From: Craterostigma plantagineum
Taxonomy: Eukaryota; Streptophyta; Magnoliopsida; Lamiales; Linderniaceae
Assembly: GCA_027422505.1 (NCBI GenBank)
Contig: JAPQWV010001099.1
Span: 60,783 to 124,782 of the forward strand
Direction of reading: 5' to 3'
Length of the DNA: 64,000 bases
The position numbers and the translations under genes are program-made. Positions 1 to 11,079 of the stretch are shown here, in pieces. Numbering within the stretch: the first letter of the stretch is position 1; every line of letters begins with the position of its first letter. The notes under the pieces are model-generated. The model did no database searches. It saw only the letters and a program-made list of their open reading frames with translations, and was not told the origin of the DNA.

Positions 1-2243
1 CCACATGTATCAATACACCAGAACAAAATGGTTATCTGAAAGAAAAAATCGACACTTGCTTGAAATAACAAGAGCACTTTTATTTCGAAACAACCGTACC
101 AAAATTTTTTTGGTCAGATGAATACTCACTGCCACTTATTTGATTAATCGGCTACCAACCCATTACTAAATAATAAAAGCCCTATATCCGTCCTTCAAAA
201 TAAAGAAATAAACTCAAACCATCTTCGCATATTCGGATGCAAATGCTTTGTACACATTCCGAGAAAGGATAAATTAGACCAGAACTCAATAAAGCTATAT
301 TTCTTGGGATATTCTTCCACAAAAAAGGGTTTATAAATGCTACGACCCTATACATAAAAAATATATATATCTCGATATGTTGTTTTATGGAAAATGAACC
401 ATATTTCTCCAAGAATCCAAGTGTGAACGCCAAATACTAGATAGCATACCACTACCCGAAGTAACACCATTGAGTCAAGAAAATAACTTGCATGCAATCA
501 ATGAACTAACCCACAATCAAATGAAGACGAAACTAAAACACCAGAAACCCCCTTTAGGGAGGATAGATATGGATGAACCACAAATAATTCGAAGATCCAC
601 TAGACAAACTAGACCACATTCACATCTAAGGGATTTTATAAAACCAAATCAAAATAATCTGATACAAAACTATATATCTTATAACAAAATTACCACAATA
701 CTTAACTTACCTTAGTAAAATATCAGAAGAACGAAAACCGTTCAATTTTCAAGAAGCCAAAACTCAACCACTTGGCAAAAGGCTATGACAGAAGATTAGA
801 GGCTTTAGAGAAAAATCATACGGGGGACATCGTTCAACTACCAAAAGATAAAAAACCAGTTGGTGCAAAATGGGTATATAAAATTAAATATAATAGCGAT
901 GGATCTGTGGAACGATATAAAGCTAGACTGGTGGCTAAAGGTTTTACGCAAACCTATGGAAGATTACAAAGAAACATTTGCACCAGTAGCAAAGATGAAA
1001 CACGGTCAGAATCCTTCTTTCTATAGCAGTAAACTCTAATTGGAAAACTAACTCATATGGATGTAAAAAATGCATTCCTACAAGGTACATGAAATTACCA
1101 CCAGGTCACGAATCGAAACTAATCCAAAACTAGTATGCAAGTTAAACAAATCATTTACGGACTTAAACAATCACCGAGGGCTTGGTACGCAAAATAAGTC
1201 ATGCACTAACTAAATACAATTTCTGCCAAAGTACTGCAGCTTCATCCTTATTTATTAAAAGACAAAATCAAAACATAACCATAATCTAGTATATGTAGAC
1301 GAACATTATAATACAGGAAATAATTATGAAGAAATTAAAAGGGTGAAAAAATTATCTTAAACAACAATTTGATATTAAAGATTTAGGACACTCAAATATT
1401 TTTTAGGGATCGAAATAGCGCATTCCAAAAAGGGACTATTCCTTTCTCAAAGAAAATATACACTAGATCTTCTCAAAGAAACTGGAAAACTTGCATCAAA
1501 ACCATCAATGACACCTATGGATATTAACAAAAAACTTAATCACGAAGACGGGCAACCAGAAAAAAGATATAGAAGGATTCCAGCGTTGGTTGGGAAACTT
1601 ATATACTCACGTCACTCGGCTGACATATTCATATGCTGTTAGTGTTGTCAGTCAATTCATGCAGGCTCCTAGGTCAACACATTTGAAGCAATCGATCGAA
1701 TCCTAAGATACTTGAAGAGAACACCAGGCCGAGGGATCTGGATGAAGAAGATTTTTCATTAGAAATATCGGGATATGCTGATGCAGACTGGCAGGCAGCT
1801 TTGACCGCAGATCAACAACCGGCTACTGCATGTTCGTAGGAGGGAACCTCGTTACCTGGAGAAGCAAAAAACAGGGTATAGTAGCCAAATCAAGTGCTGA
1901 AGCAGAGTATTGAGCCATGGCATCAGCATCGTGCGAGCTAGTTTGGATCAAACAAATATTAACAGACTTGCATATCAACCAAAAAGACCGATGCAACTAT
2001 TTGTGATAACCAGGGCACGACACATTGCCATGAATCCAGTCTTCCACGAGCGGACAAAACACATCGAAGTTGATTGTCACTTCATCAGACAGAAGGTTCG
2101 GGAAGGGACAATAGAAACTCCATTTGCAAGAGCGAAAGGCAATTGGCAGACATATTCACTAAAGCACTGATTACCCTAGCTTCGAGAATATTTCTAGCAA
2201 AGTTGGGCCTCATCAATTTATTCGAGTCCAACTTGAGGGGGAG
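1..2243 (+). mobile_element. Ty1/copia retrotransposon remnant, 3' half of pol
   Basis: Decayed pol of a copia element. About 190-420 reads as the integrase C-terminal part (FGCKCFVHIPRKDKLDQNS, then FLGYSSTKKG). About 790-1000 is the start of reverse transcriptase (PVGAKWVYKIKYNSDGS, ERYKARLVAKGFTQTYG). About 1130-1190 carries the GLKQSPRAW-type block. The polymerase motif near 1292 reads YVDE where copia has YVDD. About 1770-2170 is RNase H (DADWQA, then the ADIFTKAL end motif). Many stops and shifts interrupt all frames, so it is non-functional. A purine tract at 2235-2243 sits directly before the 3' LTR, which fixes the plus orientation. The 5' half lies outside the window or is lost. Confidence 0.9.
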
Positions 2244-2590
2244 TGTTGAAGACGTTAAAGAGGAAAGAAATCAAAGTGCTAAATCAGTTGATCTCAGATA
2301 GGGAAGTTCATCATTGACGGGGACCATGACAAGATAAGGCAGAAATCAATGCCACCAAATCACGATCGAACCTATATATGGCAAACAAGATCAAGTGAGC
2401 ATCAATTACAGAAGGAAATGAGCCAAAATCAAGAAGAAGAAGATATGGACTTAGCTGAAATTAGGGATAACGGCTATGCTAATTCTGTAACTAGTTCATA
2501 TCCGTTCATAGCCTATATATAGGCCAATCTTGTACCTAAACAGTATGCAATAGCAACAAGTTACAATTCATTCATATAAGAATTCCATCA
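2244..2590 (+). repeat. 3' LTR of the copia remnant
   Basis: The sequence starts TGTTGAAGACG directly after the polypurine tract GAGGGGGAG and runs to a CA near 2590, about 347 bp. It contains a promoter-like stretch (cctatatataggcc near 2512). The right border is a guess between 2587 and 2590. No second LTR is in the window, so no age estimate or target duplication is possible. Confidence 0.7.
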
Positions 2591-3140
2591 GTTTATCGCA
2601 TAAATGACGTTTGCCATGCTTGATGGAGCTATCATACACGACGTTACTTGGATCATTGGGGCATTCCATTGGAACGACAGTTTCAAGTTCGATGCGTTCA
2701 ATGGAAGAGGAGATGATGTAGTAGTAGTAGTATATTGGTGAAGATGAAAATAGTTCATATGATTGTCTGAATTAGGAGATTTCGGAAACATAAGAATTGA
2801 AATAAGAAAAATGTCCCAACGATCGTTTCGGCGAACCATTACAACGAGTACTTCGTCGTTGTTGGAGAAGCTACAAAATTACGAATTTTTTTTGTTGCAG
2901 TCGTCAATTGTACTAGTATCCTATGATCACTAAAGAAGGTAACCGAAACCAACCATAAACTTTCTATTTTTTCATCGAAGAGAAGAAAGAGATCGTGGCA
3001 TCTTGCGTAGTAAGTAGTGACTCTACCATCACTCAATAAAATTTTAATCGATGTCATTAGCAGCATGCCAACCACTCTGACTAAGGAAATATCTGGGAAA
3101 TGAAGGCAAATATAAAGACAAAGCAACGGCATATTAATTT
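2591..3140. repeat. Flank module X, copy A (unidentified duplicated sequence)
   Basis: This stretch shares blocks with 17765-18260 and 25035-26110. The clearest shared block is 'aaggaaat.tctgggaaatga' with the preceding 'gccaaccac' (about 3064-3120, compare 18190-18240 and 26046-26085), plus a block around 'gttggag' and 'gaagatgaa'. In copy A it lies directly upstream of a DUF247 gene. A short readable stretch at 2604-2690 (DGAIIHDVTWIIGAFHWND) suggests a decayed coding exon, but I do not recognise the family. Confidence 0.5.
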
Positions 3141-3311
3141 ACAAGCAAAAATGTTTTTTTTCCCCACTAATCCAAGAGTTGAACAAAATAAAAATTGACA
3201 AAGACACATTAAGAAGACAGTAATGCAGTTCCGCGCTGTAATCCTCTCCCACATTTTCCTACTCCAGTGCTTTGTTTCTTAGGAAAAGCAAAAAAGTCCC
3301 AACTACTTTCC
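3141..3311. promoter_or_regulatory. Upstream region of DUF247 copy 1
   Basis: The 75 bp before the DUF247 start (about 3223-3285, 'aatgcag..ccg.gct.taatcctc.ccaca') match the sequence before DUF247 copy 2 (about 28396-28465). The duplication therefore includes promoter DNA. I see no clear TATA box. Confidence 0.4.
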
Positions 3312-4118
3312 ATGGAAAATAGTCATGAAAAAATAATCGTCATCATAACCCACCAAGAAAAATGCCTCAAACTCGACCTTGGCACGCGCCGCCGCCGAAG
3401 AATGCACAAAGTCATACCCAAATAAGCCGCAAAAAGCATCACATCGAGCGCGTCTACGAGCCATCAATCGTCTCCCTCGGGCCCTACCACCACGGAAGCC
3501 CCGAGCACTCCAAGTCCGAGGAATTCAAATCCCACTGCGTGCGTTGGCTGCCGAGGGAAGCAAGGAGAAGGAAAATGCCCTCCTGCGCAAAATCACGGAC
3601 CTCATCGGCCGAGTGAGGGAAAGCTACGCCGAGTCATCGCTCCTATTGCAGTACGACGACTCGCAATTGGCCATAATGATGCTCCTAGATGGTAGCTTCG
3701 TCGTGAACTACATGGCGAACGAGACTCGCGTGTCGGGGAACAACCTCTCGGAGTGGAGGAACACCTTCGGCGTCGCTTCATTCCCGTTCATACCCCGGGA
3801 CATGATGAAGCTTGAGAACCAAGTCCCGTTCTTCGTGATAAAGGCGTTGATTGGTTCCCGAGAAGGGAAGGAGTGGGAGGAGTTGTTAAAACGGTTCTTG
3901 GTATGGTTGCTGCTGAGGGACAAGCCGCAGGGTGAGGATTCCTCGGGAAAACGAGGATCCTCCGCTGCACCTCCTGGAGGCCGTATGGAGGGCGATCATC
4001 CATGGCCGGGAGAAGAGGAGGAGGAGGAGGAGCCTATCAAGCCGAAGATATCGAAGCGAGGCCAATTCGGTATGGTTGAGAAATTCGCAATGTTTTTCTA
4101 GATAAACAATTTCTTTTT

Positions 4119-4359
4119 GCCAATGACCCGGCCTAATGGTTGATGGTATGCCTCAAAGGTCTTGTGACTAGGAGGTCATGTGATCGAATCTCCCTCTCAC
4201 AATTCCTTTGAGACTCCATGGGGATTTTACCACGTGACTATCGTTGTTGGATGAGTTTGGGGCGTATCCATCTGATCTTGGGAATTAGTCCCACCTTTGA
4301 AGTGTGTAGCGGTTAGTCATAGTCAGGCTGTGTGGGATATCTCGGGATAGGGAAAAAAC
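4119..4359 (+). repeat. Probable SINE inserted in the DUF247 copy 1 intron
   Basis: The block is absent from the matching intron of copy 2. It begins with tRNA-like sequence: an A-box-like taatggttgatggt at 4134, and a B-box-like gatcgaatctcc at 4182. It ends in an A-run (aaaaaac, about 4353-4359). Flanking direct repeats caatttcttt (about 4108-4117) and cattttcttt (4359-4368) match at 9 of 10 bases and look like a target duplication. Structure and presence/absence between paralogues support a SINE; the family is not known to me. Confidence 0.6.
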
Positions 4360-4379
4360 ATTTTCTTTCCGCGACAGCA

Positions 4380-4879
4380 GTATTACGTGGTTGCAGTTTA
4401 ATTTAAGGACACTAACTTTCGTAACTGAAGTATTATTAATTTTTTGGGTTTTACTATAATTTCGTGTCATGCAATTTGAGGATGACACGTTCATGATGCC
4501 CAATTAGGATCTAATGAAATTATAGTGGATGGTCTTTGATCTTAATATTACTTTTTAAACTAATCCAAATTGATAGACTAAATTTGACAGTTTATCATAA
4601 GCCTTGACTCTTAATAAAAGAGTATAGATATTTGACAAGGTGTAATTTTTTTCTGTGGTTAGACAACTTTTTTTTGGACAGGGGGGTAGGCACTTTGGAG
4701 ATGCCCAACTTACGTGATTGCAATTTATGGACACTAACTTCCAAAATTTGAAACAATATTTAAGGATCTTTTTTGGGTTGACTATTATTTTTGCGTCATA
4801 CAATTTTAGAGCGGCAAAATTCAATTTAAGACGCTAACTTTCAAAATTGAAGTAATTTAAGAATTGTTTGTCTTGGCAG
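4380..4879 (+). repeat. Degenerate ~100-bp repeats inside the DUF247 intron
   Basis: The unit 'ttaaggacactaacttt..aaaattgaag..ttgggttgactatt.ttgcgtcat.caattt' occurs at about 4391-4480, 4716-4815 and partly 4820-4879. The same unit occurs in the intron of copy 2 (about 29264-29360, 29745-29830, 29855-29910). It predates the gene duplication. No function is visible. Confidence 0.6.
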
Positions 4880-5498
4880 GTTACAAAGTATGGGAGAAGC
4901 TGTCGAGAGTACTGTCGATGAAGAGGAAGAACGAGTACGTGCTCTACCATTCCCAACGAATGTTACGATCCGTCATGGACCTCAAAGCCAAGGGAATCTA
5001 CTTCAGCCCGAGCTCGTCCTACTCATTGAAAGACGTAAGGGTCAAGTCCTACTCCTACTATGCAGTACTCCAACTACCCATCCGATGCGTCTCTGACCAG
5101 CACCAAGTGATACTCCTCAACCTAATCGCCTACGAACTCTCCCCCGACACAGACGAGGACTACACCGTACTTTCTTACACAATCCTAATGAAGTCCCTAA
5201 TCGAGGGGCCCGAGGACGTAAAGGAACTGCAGAAAAGGGGGATACTGTACAACAAGTACTCGAACCACGAGCAAGTGAAGGCTTTTAAGGACATCGACAC
5301 GTACGGTATCGTTCATCTGGACGTTTTTAGCGACGTCAAGGAGAAGATCGGCAAGCATTGCCGTAACAAAGCGAAGACGTGGACGGCCGACTTAATACAC
5401 ACTCGGTTTCAGAGCCTTGGAGCATAATGGCGGTCTGCGGGGCGACCATGCTGCTTTGCCTCACGACGCTGCAGACGGTTTACTCCATCCGTCATTGA

Positions 5499-5899
5499 AT
5501 GTTGTTTTTTTCGGAATATTTCGATCTATGGTTCTTTGAGATGTTTCTCAATTTGTGTGTAATAATGAGTCTATCTTAGACCAAACAGTTCCATGTAAGT
5601 TTCAAGAAATGCTTTTAGTCCTCTGACTTTTATCGGTACAAAACTGGTCGCGAGGAAGATTCCTCGATAACCACGAATACACTGCTCCTTTACAATCATT
5701 AAGAAATTCAATGCATATTATTAGTAAACAATTATGTTTAGTGGGGTCTCCTGATCCCATGGACCTAATGTATCTCCACCGATGGGCAGACTTCGTACTC
5801 ATAATAACTTCTAGGCAGGACCTCTGATAGCATGACCACTCCGCCTAAAAGCTTAATGACAGCGCATCACATTACAATTTTATATATTTCATTTCCAAA
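5499..5899. other. 3' flank of DUF247 copy 1
   Basis: Up to about 5655 it matches the 3' flank of copy 2 (30541-30660), including 'tctatct.ga.c' and 'tttagtcctct.actttt'. From there to 5899 I see no gene, RNA or repeat. Confidence 0.4.
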
Positions 5900-5925
5900 T
5901 TGAAGGTAAAGGTCTCGACCGCACC

Positions 5926-6374
5926 TGTTGGTGTGGCAGCGGACCCGGTCGAATAATACTGCGGCTAAGTATTTGAACAATTAAAGATAAAAGTGTGGAC
6001 ACCGAGATTTAACGTGGAAAACCCCCAAACAAATCGGGGTAAAAACCACGGGCAAAGAAGGAGAATTCACTATAGGAGAAATATAGGAGTTACAACCTCT
6101 CGTACTACAAAGGAGAAAACACTCAATATCTCTCTTTATAGTCGGAAAAAATATCCGACAAACTCTCTATTATTTTCCCTCTATTTTTCCTCCCTCACAC
6201 CGATCCCTCTCTTCTCTCTTGGGATACATTTCATCTGCTCCTTCGTAGCCTATTATAGGCAATAAGTGCTAATATGAACAAAAGGAGAAATGAGGTGCGG
6301 CACACCTTTGAACGAATGGCACATGTGAACTTAATAAAAGTTCCCTTTTGACTAAAAAACCGACAACTCTGACA
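5926..6374 (-). repeat. 3' LTR of copia element 5926-8798
   Basis: 449 bp, TG...CA ended. It differs from the partner LTR by a t/c near 5960, a t/a near 6168 and one T in a run near 6252. It holds a TATA-like tctttatag segment that reads as TATAAAGA on the minus strand. Confidence 0.95.
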
Positions 6375-6670
6375 ATCTCCCACTTGAAGATTTGATTGAG
6401 GATCAATCGGATCTTCACACCATTCTTTCTCCCTTGCCATTCATGTTGCTTACGTCTCCGCTAGGCCACTTGAGGAACGACACCAAACGAACTTATCAGA
6501 GTCAACGTATCCTCTGACAGTAAAGTCTGCTCCCCCGAAACATAATGCAACATATGAGGTTTCTCTATATCATAGGATCCTCTTCACCGCACTCCGATGC
6601 TCTTTGCTCGGATTCGCCATGTACCGATTTACTACTCCCACTGCATGGGCAATGTCTGGTCGTGTACAAA

Positions 6671-7450
6671 TCATCGCGAACATTCCACCGCTGATGCATA
6701 CGGTACTCGAGACATCTCCATCCTCCCTTCTTCACTGCTAGGACTCGTACTTGAGGATAATTTGAAATTAACAAGAAGTGGGGTAGAAATTGGCTTACCT
6801 TCTTGCATATTGTAGCGTCGCAAGACCTTCCTCAGATAGTTCTTCTGGGAGAGCCAAAACTTCTTGTTATTTCTGTCTCGGTAAATTTGCATCCCTAGAA
6901 TCTTGTTTGCTGGTCCCAAGTCCTTCATTTCAAATTCCCTAGCCAACTGTGCCTTGAGTTCTTCAACACGATCTTTGTTGGGGCCTGCTACCAACATGTC
7001 GTCAACATACAACAGTAATATGATAAAATCACTTTCACCAAACCTCTTGAAATATGCACAAGGGTCTGCATTCAATCTGTTGTATCCAAGGCTCATGATG
7101 AAGGAATCAAATCTCTTATACCAACACCTCGGCGCCTGTTTGAGACCGTATAGAGATTTGTTCAACCTGCAAACCAAGTTCCGCTTTTCTTTGTCTTCAA
7201 AATCTTCCGGTTGGAGCATATAAATCTCTTCTTCAAGATCTCCATGAAGAAAAGCCGTCTCACATCTAGTTGCTCTAGATGTAGGTCGAATGTAGCACAT
7301 ATCGCCAGGAGTATCCGAACAGTCATCAATCGAACCACATGTGAGAATATCTCGCTGAAGTCGATGCCTTCTTTCTGAGCGTAGCCTTTAACCACCAGTC
7401 GTGCACGAAAGTGCTCCGGTGCTGCTTCAGAAGAATCTTGTTCGACAGAC
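6671..7450 (-). pseudogene. copia reverse transcriptase fragment
   Basis: Minus-strand reading gives [22 protein letters not shown], a one-base break near 7263, then [33 protein letters not shown] and the polymerase motif YVDDMLVA (about 6992-7015), then EFEMKDLGPANKILGMQIYR. YVDD is intact. The frame ends at about 6671 after SRVPYASAVECS; the RNase H domain that should follow is almost wholly deleted before the LTR at 6374. It belongs to the element 5926-8798. Confidence 0.9.
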
Positions 7451-7514
7451 TTCCCTTTCACCTGAATGGTCGTAGTCTCTGAACTTCCCTTTGTAGTGCT
7501 ATCATTTCCTCCGA

Positions 7515-8138
7515 TTATTTTTCTTCTAAAAAGATAACCTCCTTGCTGATGACAACCTTGTGGGCAGTGGGATCCCACAGGCGATACCCCTTCACACCAT
7601 CAGCATACCCCAAGAACAAACATTTTCTGGACTTCGGATCCAGCTTCGTAGTTTCTTGGGCGTTGTACATCACGTACACAGGACTTCCAAATACATGGAG
7701 TTTGGAATAATCAGCTGGCTTCCCGGTCCACATCTCCATCGGCGTCTTCTGATCAATTGCCGTTGAAGGCGACCGATTGATCACGTAGCAGGTGGTGTTG
7801 ACTGCTTCTGTCCAGTATGATTTATCCGGACCTGCAGCTCCCAACATGGCTCTTGTCCTCTCCAACAGAGTCCTATTCATCCGCTCCGCCACTCCATTCT
7901 GTTGTGGAGTATACGCCGTGGTGTAGTGCCTTTTGATGCCTTCCCTTTTGCAAAAGCTATCAAATTCCTTGCCAATATATTCTCCTCCATTATCCGTCCT
8001 CAATTTTTTTTTTATCTTGTCTGTCAGCGTGGCGGGTTTTCCATCGATAGCCTCCAGACAACCGTCCTTCCTCAAGATCGCCTTTATCTTTAATTTCCAC
8101 AGTGAGAAGTTTCTCCCGTTGAATTTTTTCGATATCAA
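7515..8138 (-). CDS. copia gag-integrase in-frame fusion ORF
   Basis: One open frame of 207 codons. Residues 1-45 are the start of gag ([20 protein letters not shown]). After KIKKK it jumps into the middle of integrase ([59 protein letters not shown]). The deletion that removed the rest of gag, protease and the first integrase Asp happened in frame. The second Asp (TDNGGE) and the Glu (QQNGVAER) of the DDE triad remain, the first Asp does not, so strand transfer is not expected. Whether it is expressed is unknown. Confidence 0.85.
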   Translation of the reverse strand: MISKKFNGRNFSLWKLKIKAILRKDGCLEAIDGKPATLTDKIKKKLRTDNGGEYIGKEFDSFCKREGIKRHYTTAYTPQQNGVAERMNRTLLERTRAMLGAAGPDKSYWTEAVNTTCYVINRSPSTAIDQKTPMEMWTGKPADYSKLHVFGSPVYVMYNAQETTKLDPKSRKCLFLGYADGVKGYRLWDPTAHKVVISKEVIFLEEK

Positions 8139-8348
8139 ACTTCGCCGCCATAATTTCTGCTCAGTCGTGAACGATAATTCCGACGGGGTTGCAGCAGATA
8201 ATTATTGAACTCGTACCGGCTTTTTCGTCACCGTAACAAGGGCAGTATAATATCTATTATTTTCTGATGTGGAGGGTCCACATTAGTGGCAACCACAGAG
8301 CATACGATAAATAGATATATAAAACTCAAGTTAGGCTCTGATACCAAT

Positions 8349-8798
8349 TGTTGGTGTGGCAGCGGACCCGGTCGAATAATACCGCGGCTAAGTATTTGAA
8401 CAATTAAAGATAAAAGTGTGGACACCGAGATTTAACGTGGAAAACCCCCAAACAAATCGGGGTAAAAACCACGGGCAAAGAAGGAGAATTCACTATAGGA
8501 GAAATATAGGAGTTACAACCTCTCGTACTACAAAGGAGAAAACACTCAATATCTCTCTTTATAGTCGGAAAAAATATCCGACAAACTCACTATTATTTTC
8601 CCTCTATTTTTCCTCCCTCACACCGATCCCTCTCTTCTCTCTTGGGATACATTTCATCTGCTCCTTCGTAGCCTATTTATAGGCAATAAGTGCTAATATG
8701 AACAAAAGGAGAAATGAGGTGCGGCACACCTTTGAACGAATGGCACATGTGAACTTAATAAAAGTTCCCTTTTGACTAAAAAACCGACAACTCTGACA
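8349..8798 (-). repeat. 5' LTR of copia element 5926-8798
   Basis: 450 bp, nearly identical to 5926-6374. The tRNA-Met primer binding site abuts it at 8334-8345, which identifies it as the 5' LTR of a minus-strand element. Confidence 0.95.
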
Positions 8799-9291
8799 GC
8801 ACCAAGCATGGGAGTCCTCGGGCAATGCTACCCTCCTTCCAAGGGCGAATTCCGGGCCGAGCTCGTCCCTCCTTCATCGGCCCGATCGTCGAGTTCTTGG
8901 CCCGCACCAATAGCCCGTTTCTCCTCAACGTGTACCCTTACTTCGCCTAAGCAAGCAACACGAAGGACTTACGCTTGGACTACGCATTATTCACGTCTCC
9001 TTCGAGCGTCATAATAGACGGAAATTATCGCTATCATACAGAGGTCGGCCGCAGGCGAGACGTCGTCGACGTGGTCGTTCCGAGACTGGGTGGCCTTTGT
9101 ACGGCGGAGTGCACACGAACGTCGAGAGTGCGAGGATTTATAATGCGAACTTGATTAGGGTTTGTAAGGAAGGCACGCCGAGGAGGCTGTGGAAGGCCAT
9201 CGAGGCGTACATCTTCGACTTGATCGACGAGGACCAAAAGAGCCCCGAACTAGAGAAGCATTGGGGTGTTTTCTTGTTAATGGGACGCTAA

Positions 9292-9926
9292 GTATCCCAT
9301 AAGTTTTACTTGTACTTGGGTTAGTGGATCTTGAAAGATTAGTGATTTGACGAGAGTGATTTACGACAAAATCGCTGGGAATTGGACATATGAACCTTAT
9401 CTTCGGTTACGAAACAAAAGTATGCTCCTAAGCCACACTAACATCGACAGTGATGAATTGAATCGTAATCAAGGAGATTATTCCGCCGAATGCCTACCTT
9501 GTGGGATTTGTTTCTTCATGCGTTACATGGAAAAAAAAACCCTAATAATAGTTGACTTCTGTTTTTTTCTTTCAGTTTGGTGACAATTAAACTGTCTCTC
9601 GAATGAAGGAAGAACACAACTCGACAAATAAATTGACCTCGCGCAGGATACAATAATACACTCACATGTTGTTTACTTTATTTTATTCATTCCATCCCAA
9701 ATCAAGTTAGGTTGGCTAGCTCTCACCTGCTCCGCATGAAGTAGTGTAAAGGGAAGAGTAGACTTTGTTATTATAATTTCTTTCCCACCTTAAGATACCA
9801 CCAAACAAAACGCCCTCATATTTCTTATGATTTCATTTCCAATCATTTTACGTTAAGTTCTATAATCCGAACACAACTTACGTTACGATACAAACAAAGA
9901 AAAAGTCAAACTAGAGGGAAACCACC
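9292..9926. other. Spacer between GH17 remnant and GGT-like gene
   Basis: AT-rich sequence with no convincing coding stretch, RNA gene or repeat border. It presumably includes the promoter and leader of the downstream gene. Confidence 0.3.
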
Positions 9927-10494
9927 ATGCGTCTTAGAATTGTCTTACTCACTGCAGCGATCATCACAGCCATTTCGTGTAAGTTCGACTCGATGCATTC
10001 ATCTCTCTCCCATTCAAGCTTAAAGATGAATATTATTGCATAAAAATATATATTTATATATACACATATTTCGATTTGCAGACTTTGCCTTGGGTGAGGC
10101 AAGACAAGTTCGCAAGTCAAAGATCGCATCAGTAATGGAAGCAATAGCAGCAGTAGTAGAAATAGTAGCATTAACCCATGGACAAGTAGGATCAACGTCG
10201 TTCAGTCCTTTGAAGCCGTCGTTGCAGCCGACGACGGCCGATGTTCAGAGGTCGGCGGTTCGATCCTCTCGAGGGGCGGCCACGCCGTCGATGCAGCCGT
10301 GGCCGTCGCGCTTTGCCTCGGAGTGGTGAGCCCAACCTCGAGCGGGATCGGAGGAGGAGGATTTATGGTCGTCAGGGATTCATCTTCGAGGGGCGCCGTT
10401 GCGATCGACATGAGGGAAACGGCGCCTTCGGACGCTACGAGGGTTTGCAGTTTTTTCATTCAAGATTTATGTTCTGTCCCGCTTCAGCCACTTA

Positions 10495-10615
10495 GGGTGC
10501 GTTTGGTATGTGGAATCCACAGCATAAAAGTAAAGGAAAACGTCACTTTATGTGTCGTACCGTAACAGATTTTCTTTTCTTTTCCATACCGAATTCCGCA
10601 TACCAAACGCGCCCC
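10495..10615. mobile_element. Small TIR element (MITE) in GGT intron 2
   Basis: The inverted ends ttagggTGCGTTTGGTATG and its complement catACCAAACGCGCCCctaa bracket about 121 bp. They resemble Tourist/PIF or hAT MITE ends, but no unambiguous target duplication is visible, so the superfamily is open. Confidence 0.6.
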
Positions 10616-10690
10616 TAATGTGCCAAGACGCAATTGAAAGAAATCTTCTTACTTTCATTTCGCGGTTTTCATATGTTTACTTTTTACCAC

Positions 10691-11079
10691 TGTTGTACGC
10701 CTAGGCGCTAGGCGTCCTGTCCGAGGCATCTGGCTAGGCGGCTGATTAATCGGTGGAACCGTTAATCGGCCTAGGCAGACGATTAAGCGGCCGACTAGGC
10801 GGTCTCATTTTCTTTTTTGTATTTTTTTGAAAAAAAATAAAACAATCATTTATTTGTGAATTATTTTTTATAAGTACAAAAAACTATTAGGATTGACATT
10901 ATTAATTTAAATAGTTAAATTTGATATAACTTGACTTTGGTATATAAGCATATAAATAAAATTTATAAAAAAAATCGATATACCGACTAATTTTCGCGTA
11001 GAAACCGCCTAGGCACTAGCCCGCCTTGGCGCTAGGCCCCCCTCGGACGCCCGACTAGCGCCTAGCGAGTTCTACAACA
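10691..11079. mobile_element. Second TIR element in GGT intron 2
   Basis: About 389 bp with imperfect inverted ends tgttgta.gcctaggcgctag / ctagcgcctagcgagttctacaaca. Iterated CGCCTAGGC-type subterminal motifs surround an AT-rich, non-coding centre. Such iterated motifs are typical of non-autonomous DNA transposons. No target duplication was found. Confidence 0.55.

Larger units (their letters stand above)
3312..5498 (+). pseudogene. DUF247 (UPF0481) membrane protein gene, copy 1, frame-broken
   Basis: Plant DUF247 protein of unknown biochemical role; in grasses DUF247 genes are self-incompatibility determinants (known). Exon 1 is 3312-4069 and exon 2 is 4880-5498; GT-AG borders keep phase (G split after one base). 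Family marks are VYEPSIVSLGPYHHG, the FVVNYM block, LENQVPFFVIKAL, and in exon 2 SVMDLKAKGI and a C-terminal hydrophobic segment (MAVCGATMLLCLTTL). Compared with copy 2 it has one-base losses near 3420 (makes a stop), 3551 and 5415 (puts the C-terminal helix out of frame). A five-base loss near 3932 shifts about 28 residues until the GAG run near 4018, and there is an in-frame loss of one Val codon near 5277. The five-base loss is not a homopolymer change, so this copy is probably truly damaged, although the one-base breaks could be consensus errors. Confidence 0.85.
5926..8798 (-). mobile_element. Young Ty1/copia element, internally deleted, LTR to LTR
   Basis: The complete insertion has LTRs at 5926-6374 and 8349-8798 and a target duplication GCACC (5921-5925 and 8799-8803). 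The element points to the minus strand: the primer site for initiator tRNA-Met (TGGTATCAGAGC on minus) lies at 8334-8345, next to the 5' LTR, and the polypurine tract lies at about 6375-6386. The interior is only 1,974 bp, against the more than 4 kb usual for copia. Protease, the first part of integrase and most of RNase H are missing, so it cannot move by itself. The two LTRs differ at about three places, one of which is a T-run length, so insertion was recent. Confidence 0.95.
5900..9291 (+). pseudogene. GH17 endo-1,3-beta-glucosidase remnant, split by a copia element
   Basis: GH17 enzymes cleave 1,3-beta-glucans (callose, fungal walls). The coding trace before the insertion reads KVSTA at 5910-5925 and resumes at 8799 as SMGVLGQCYPPSKGEFRAEL. 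It is then followed across frames by GPIVEFLART, SPFLLNVYPYFA, LRLDYALFTSPS, the nucleophile motif SETGWP near 9079, and VESARIYNANLIRVCKEGTP up to HWGVFL. Breaks: one-base losses in runs near 8870 and 9078, and a TAA at about 8950 where the family has Tyr. The 5' half, including the acid/base Glu, is absent. The copia element (5926-8798) lies exactly inside the codon run and duplicated GCACC. A second, more deleted copy is at 24385-24620. Confidence 0.85.

Noticed and set aside
10495..10615. Target duplication TTA for a PIF/Harbinger call
   Set aside because: The flanking tta and taa are inverted, not direct, copies, so they belong to the inverted ends and do not prove the superfamily.
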